A DNA stretch of 46,935 nucleotides from Chthoniobacteraceae bacterium (GTDB taxonomy: Bacteria; Verrucomicrobiota; Verrucomicrobiia; Chthoniobacterales; Chthoniobacteraceae), in assembly GCA_947471505.1 (NCBI GenBank), contig CANIWM010000050.1:1-46935 (forward strand), written 5' to 3'. Of this stretch, positions 44,335 through 46,935 are shown one piece after another. Both the position numbers and the translations under genes were made by a program. Below the pieces are notes generated by a model, which was not told where the DNA came from, searched no databases, and saw only the letters and a program-made list of their open reading frames with translations. The stretch's first letter is position 1. Every line of letters starts with the position of its first letter.

Positions 44335-46935
44335 ATGGGACGGGGGAAAGACTTTACGACGATGCAAAACGACCAACCAACTAGCGACACGTCCACGGCA
44401 GTTTCTATCGGGTATCCGAAGAAGCAGGGGCTTTACGATCCAAGGTTTGAGCATGACGCTTGCGGCGTCGGCTTTATCGCTCACATGAAGGGGCAGAAGT
44501 CGCATGAAATCGTGGCGCAGGGCCTGCAAATGCTCATCAATCTCGACCACCGCGGCGCGTGCGGTGCCGAGGTGAATACGGGCGACGGTGCGGGCATTTT
44601 GATGCAGATGCCGGATTCGTTTTTGCGCAAGGTGACGGAGGGGAAGATCAAGCTCCCGGCGGAGGGGCAATACGGGACGGGGCTTTTCTTCATGCCGAAG
44701 AACCCGACGTTGCGGCGGAAGTTGGAGGAGGTCTTCGAGAAGATCGTGGCGGCTGAAGGACAGTATTTTCTGGGCTGGCGGAAGGTGCCTACGGATAATT
44801 CTTCGCTCGGCGAGACTGCGAAGGGCGCGGAGCCGGCGATGATGATGGCCTTTATCGAGCGCGGTGAGAATTGCGCGGACGATGCGGCTTTTGAGCGGAA
44901 GCTTTATGTGATCCGCAAGCGGTCGTTTAACGAGATCCGGTGCTCGACGCTGGCGGGCGGGAATTTCTGGTATGTGTGCAGTCTGTCTTACAAGACGCTG
45001 GTCTATAAAGGCATGTTGCTGACGGACCAGGTGGGCAAGTATTTCGCGGACTTGAGCGACCCGGATATGAAGTCGGGGCTGGCGCTGGTTCACTCGCGGT
45101 TTTCGACGAACACGTTCCCGAGCTGGGATCGTTCGCATCCGTATCGCTACATCGCGCACAATGGTGAAATCAACACGCTGCGCGGGAATATCAACTGGAT
45201 GCACGCGCGTCAGTCGCTGGCGGATTCGCCGCTGTTTGGCGAGGATTTCAAGCAGACGCTGCCGGTGGTGAATCCGAACGGCTCGGACTCTTCGATGTTC
45301 GACAACGTGCTGGAGCTTCTCGTGCTCGCGGGGCGTTCGCTGCCGCACGCGATGATGATGATGATTCCGGAGCCGTGGAGCGGTCATGAGTCGATGAGCG
45401 ATGAGCTTAAGGCGTTTTACGAATACCACTCGTGCCTCATGGAGCCGTGGGATGGCCCGGCGTCGGTCGCTTTCACCGATGGCAAAATGATCGGCGCGAC
45501 GCTGGACCGCAATGGTCTGCGTCCTTCGCGTTACTACGTGACGAAAGACGACATCGTGGTGATGGCGAGCGAGGCGGGCGTGCTTCCGTTTCCGCCGGAG
45601 AATATCGCGATCAAAGGACGTTTGCAGCCGGGCCGCATGTTCATCGTGGACATGGAGCAGGGGCGCATCGTTCCGGACGAGGAAATCAAACGGAAGATCG
45701 CGACAGCGCAGCCTTACCGTTCGTGGCTGAATGAGAACCTTCTACCGCTGGCGAAGTTGGAGGAAGTGGATCATTTGCCGGAGCCGGATCACGCGACGGT
45801 GCTGAAGCGTCAGCAGGCGTTCGGGTATTCGTTTGAAGACTTGCGGATGCTGATGGTGCCGATGGCGCGCGACGGTGTGGAAGCCGTGGGCTCGATGGGC
45901 ACGGACACGCCAATCGCTGTTCTCAGCAATAAGTCGCAGTCGCTTTTCAACTACTTCCAGCAACTCTTCGCGCAAGTGACGAATCCGCCGATTGACTGTA
46001 TCCGCGAGGAAATCATCACGAGCACGCTCACGACGATTGGCTCGGAGGGCAACCTTCTCGACCCGCAGCCGAAGAGCTGCCACCTCATCGCGCTCGACTC
46101 GCCGGTGCTCACAAACGAGCAGTTTGCGAAGCTCAAGCACATCAACGAAGAGGGCTTCAAGTCGGTGACGATCCCGATTTTGTATCCCGTAGAGGGCGGC
46201 GAAAATGCGCTGCGCAAGGCGATGACCGAAGTGTGCGCGAAGGCGTCGCAGGCTGTAGAAGACGGCGTGAACATTATCATCATCAGCGACCGCGGAGTGA
46301 ACGCGGAGCTGGCGCCGATTCCGTCGCTTCTCGCGACGAGCGGACTGCACCATCACCTCATCCGCGAAGGCACCCGCACAAAGGTCGGCCTCGTGTTGGA
46401 ATCGGGCGAGCCACGCGAGGTGCATCACTTTGCGCTGCTCATCGGCTACGGCATCGGTGCGGTGAACCCGTATCTCGCGTTCGAGACGCTGGACGACATG
46501 ATCAAGCAGGGCTTGCTCGGCAACATCGACCACAAGACGGCGTGCAAAAACTTCGCGAAAGCGGCCATCAAGGGCGTCGTGAAAGTGGCTTCGAAGATGG
46601 GAATCAGCACCGTGCAATCGTATCGCGGCGCGCAGATTTTCGAAGCGGTGGGACTCAGCAGCGCGGTGGTGGAGGAATACTTCACGTGGACCGCGTCGCG
46701 CATCGAGGGAATCGGCCTGGAGCAAATCGCGGGAGAAGTTGCGATGCGCCACTCGCACGCATTCCCGAAGAGCTCGGCGACGAGCAACACGCTGGAGGTC
46801 GGCGGCAATTACCAATGGCGCAAAGACGGCGAGGAGCATCTCTTTAACCCGACGACCGTGCACAAACTGCAAGCGTCGGTGCGTCAGGGGAACTACACGA
46901 TCTTCAAGCAATACTCGGCCGAGGTGAACGAGCAG
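44335..46935 (+). CDS. gltB: Glutamate synthase large subunit, 3' partial
   Basis: The first 867 codons of an enzyme usually about 1500 residues long; the frame runs open off the right edge. It transfers glutamine amide nitrogen to 2-oxoglutarate. The start ATG 44335 is preceded by GGAGG at ideal spacing. A 42-residue propeptide leads to [11 protein letters not shown], where Cys43 would become the N-terminal nucleophile of the class II glutamine amidotransferase domain (to about residue 460; [28 protein letters not shown]). The central domain follows (about 500-790; [17 protein letters not shown]), and the window ends as the FMN/synthase domain begins ([19 protein letters not shown]). The 3Fe-4S and FMN sites and gltD lie outside. 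Confidence 0.96.
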   Translation, partial: MGRGKDFTTMQNDQPTSDTSTAVSIGYPKKQGLYDPRFEHDACGVGFIAHMKGQKSHEIVAQGLQMLINLDHRGACGAEVNTGDGAGILMQMPDSFLRKVTEGKIKLPAEGQYGTGLFFMPKNPTLRRKLEEVFEKIVAAEGQYFLGWRKVPTDNSSLGETAKGAEPAMMMAFIERGENCADDAAFERKLYVIRKRSFNEIRCSTLAGGNFWYVCSLSYKTLVYKGMLLTDQVGKYFADLSDPDMKSGLALVHSRFSTNTFPSWDRSHPYRYIAHNGEINTLRGNINWMHARQSLADSPLFGEDFKQTLPVVNPNGSDSSMFDNVLELLVLAGRSLPHAMMMMIPEPWSGHESMSDELKAFYEYHSCLMEPWDGPASVAFTDGKMIGATLDRNGLRPSRYYVTKDDIVVMASEAGVLPFPPENIAIKGRLQPGRMFIVDMEQGRIVPDEEIKRKIATAQPYRSWLNENLLPLAKLEEVDHLPEPDHATVLKRQQAFGYSFEDLRMLMVPMARDGVEAVGSMGTDTPIAVLSNKSQSLFNYFQQLFAQVTNPPIDCIREEIITSTLTTIGSEGNLLDPQPKSCHLIALDSPVLTNEQFAKLKHINEEGFKSVTIPILYPVEGGENALRKAMTEVCAKASQAVEDGVNIIIISDRGVNAELAPIPSLLATSGLHHHLIREGTRTKVGLVLESGEPREVHHFALLIGYGIGAVNPYLAFETLDDMIKQGLLGNIDHKTACKNFAKAAIKGVVKVASKMGISTVQSYRGAQIFEAVGLSSAVVEEYFTWTASRIEGIGLEQIAGEVAMRHSHAFPKSSATSNTLEVGGNYQWRKDGEEHLFNPTTVHKLQASVRQGNYTIFKQYSAEVNEQ

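Noticed and set aside
44137-45429. 430-codon minus-strand open frame opposite gltB
   Set aside because: It is antisense to the conserved GltB amidotransferase domain and is rich in Arg and His in shadow fashion.

Overview
The window is about 47 kb of high-GC (roughly 60%) bacterial chromosome with dense, mostly forward-strand coding. Several gene types point to the Planctomycetota-Verrucomicrobiota-Chlamydiota group, most likely Verrucomicrobiota: a cytochrome-c/DUF1549/DUF1553 protein (22264-24996), a Tat-exported Gfo/Idh/MocA oxidoreductase, a secreted protein ending in a DxDxDG-type C-terminal module, a tiny Lys/Ala/Pro histone-like protein and a giant repetitive surface protein. This placement rests on gene content; no rRNA or tRNA was found.

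Layout. (1) 1-7521: the 3' part of a giant repeat-rich surface protein and a closely spaced hypothetical gene. (2) 7552-7714: a large palindromic repeat. (3) 7813-12578: a secreted C45-type hydrolase, panB (pantothenate synthesis) and tkt (pentose phosphate pathway). (4) 12623-14060: a small accessory patch with a truncated gene, a toxin-antitoxin pair flanked by two copies of a 36-bp hairpin repeat, and a Uma2-family nuclease-like gene. (5) 14080-17400: a PhoD-like phosphoesterase, an A-type Fe-S carrier and a single-pass membrane protein. (6) 17425-22227: three tandem SGNH-type proteins followed by an MBOAT acyltransferase, with ATGA overlaps at each junction, which looks like an extracellular polysaccharide O-acylation operon. 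(7) 22264-26792: a cytochrome-c/DUF1549/DUF1553 protein, a methyltransferase and a convergent sialidase. (8) 26857-31142 (minus): an alanine-rich secreted protein and an O-antigen-ligase-like protein with a TPR tail. (9) 31246-36758: a small conserved-looking gene, pyrR-pyrB, convergent carB, and a 48-residue histone-like gene with a strong terminator. (10) 37150-42997: an oxidoreductase, a large haem-binding propeller-like secreted protein and an M29 aminopeptidase. (11) 42998-43739: non-coding DNA with eleven 21-bp units carrying a dyad-symmetric core. (12) 43740-46935: a small membrane protein and the 5' part of gltB.

The housekeeping genes cover pyrimidine, pantothenate, pentose-phosphate and glutamate biosynthesis. 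The accessory genes mostly concern the cell surface and breakdown or decoration of glycans: the giant adhesin-like protein, the MBOAT/SGNH operon, the O-antigen-ligase-like protein, the sialidase and the Gfo/Idh oxidoreductase. The items most worth following up are the 21-bp phased array, the triple-SGNH MBOAT operon and the toxin-antitoxin cassette between repeats.
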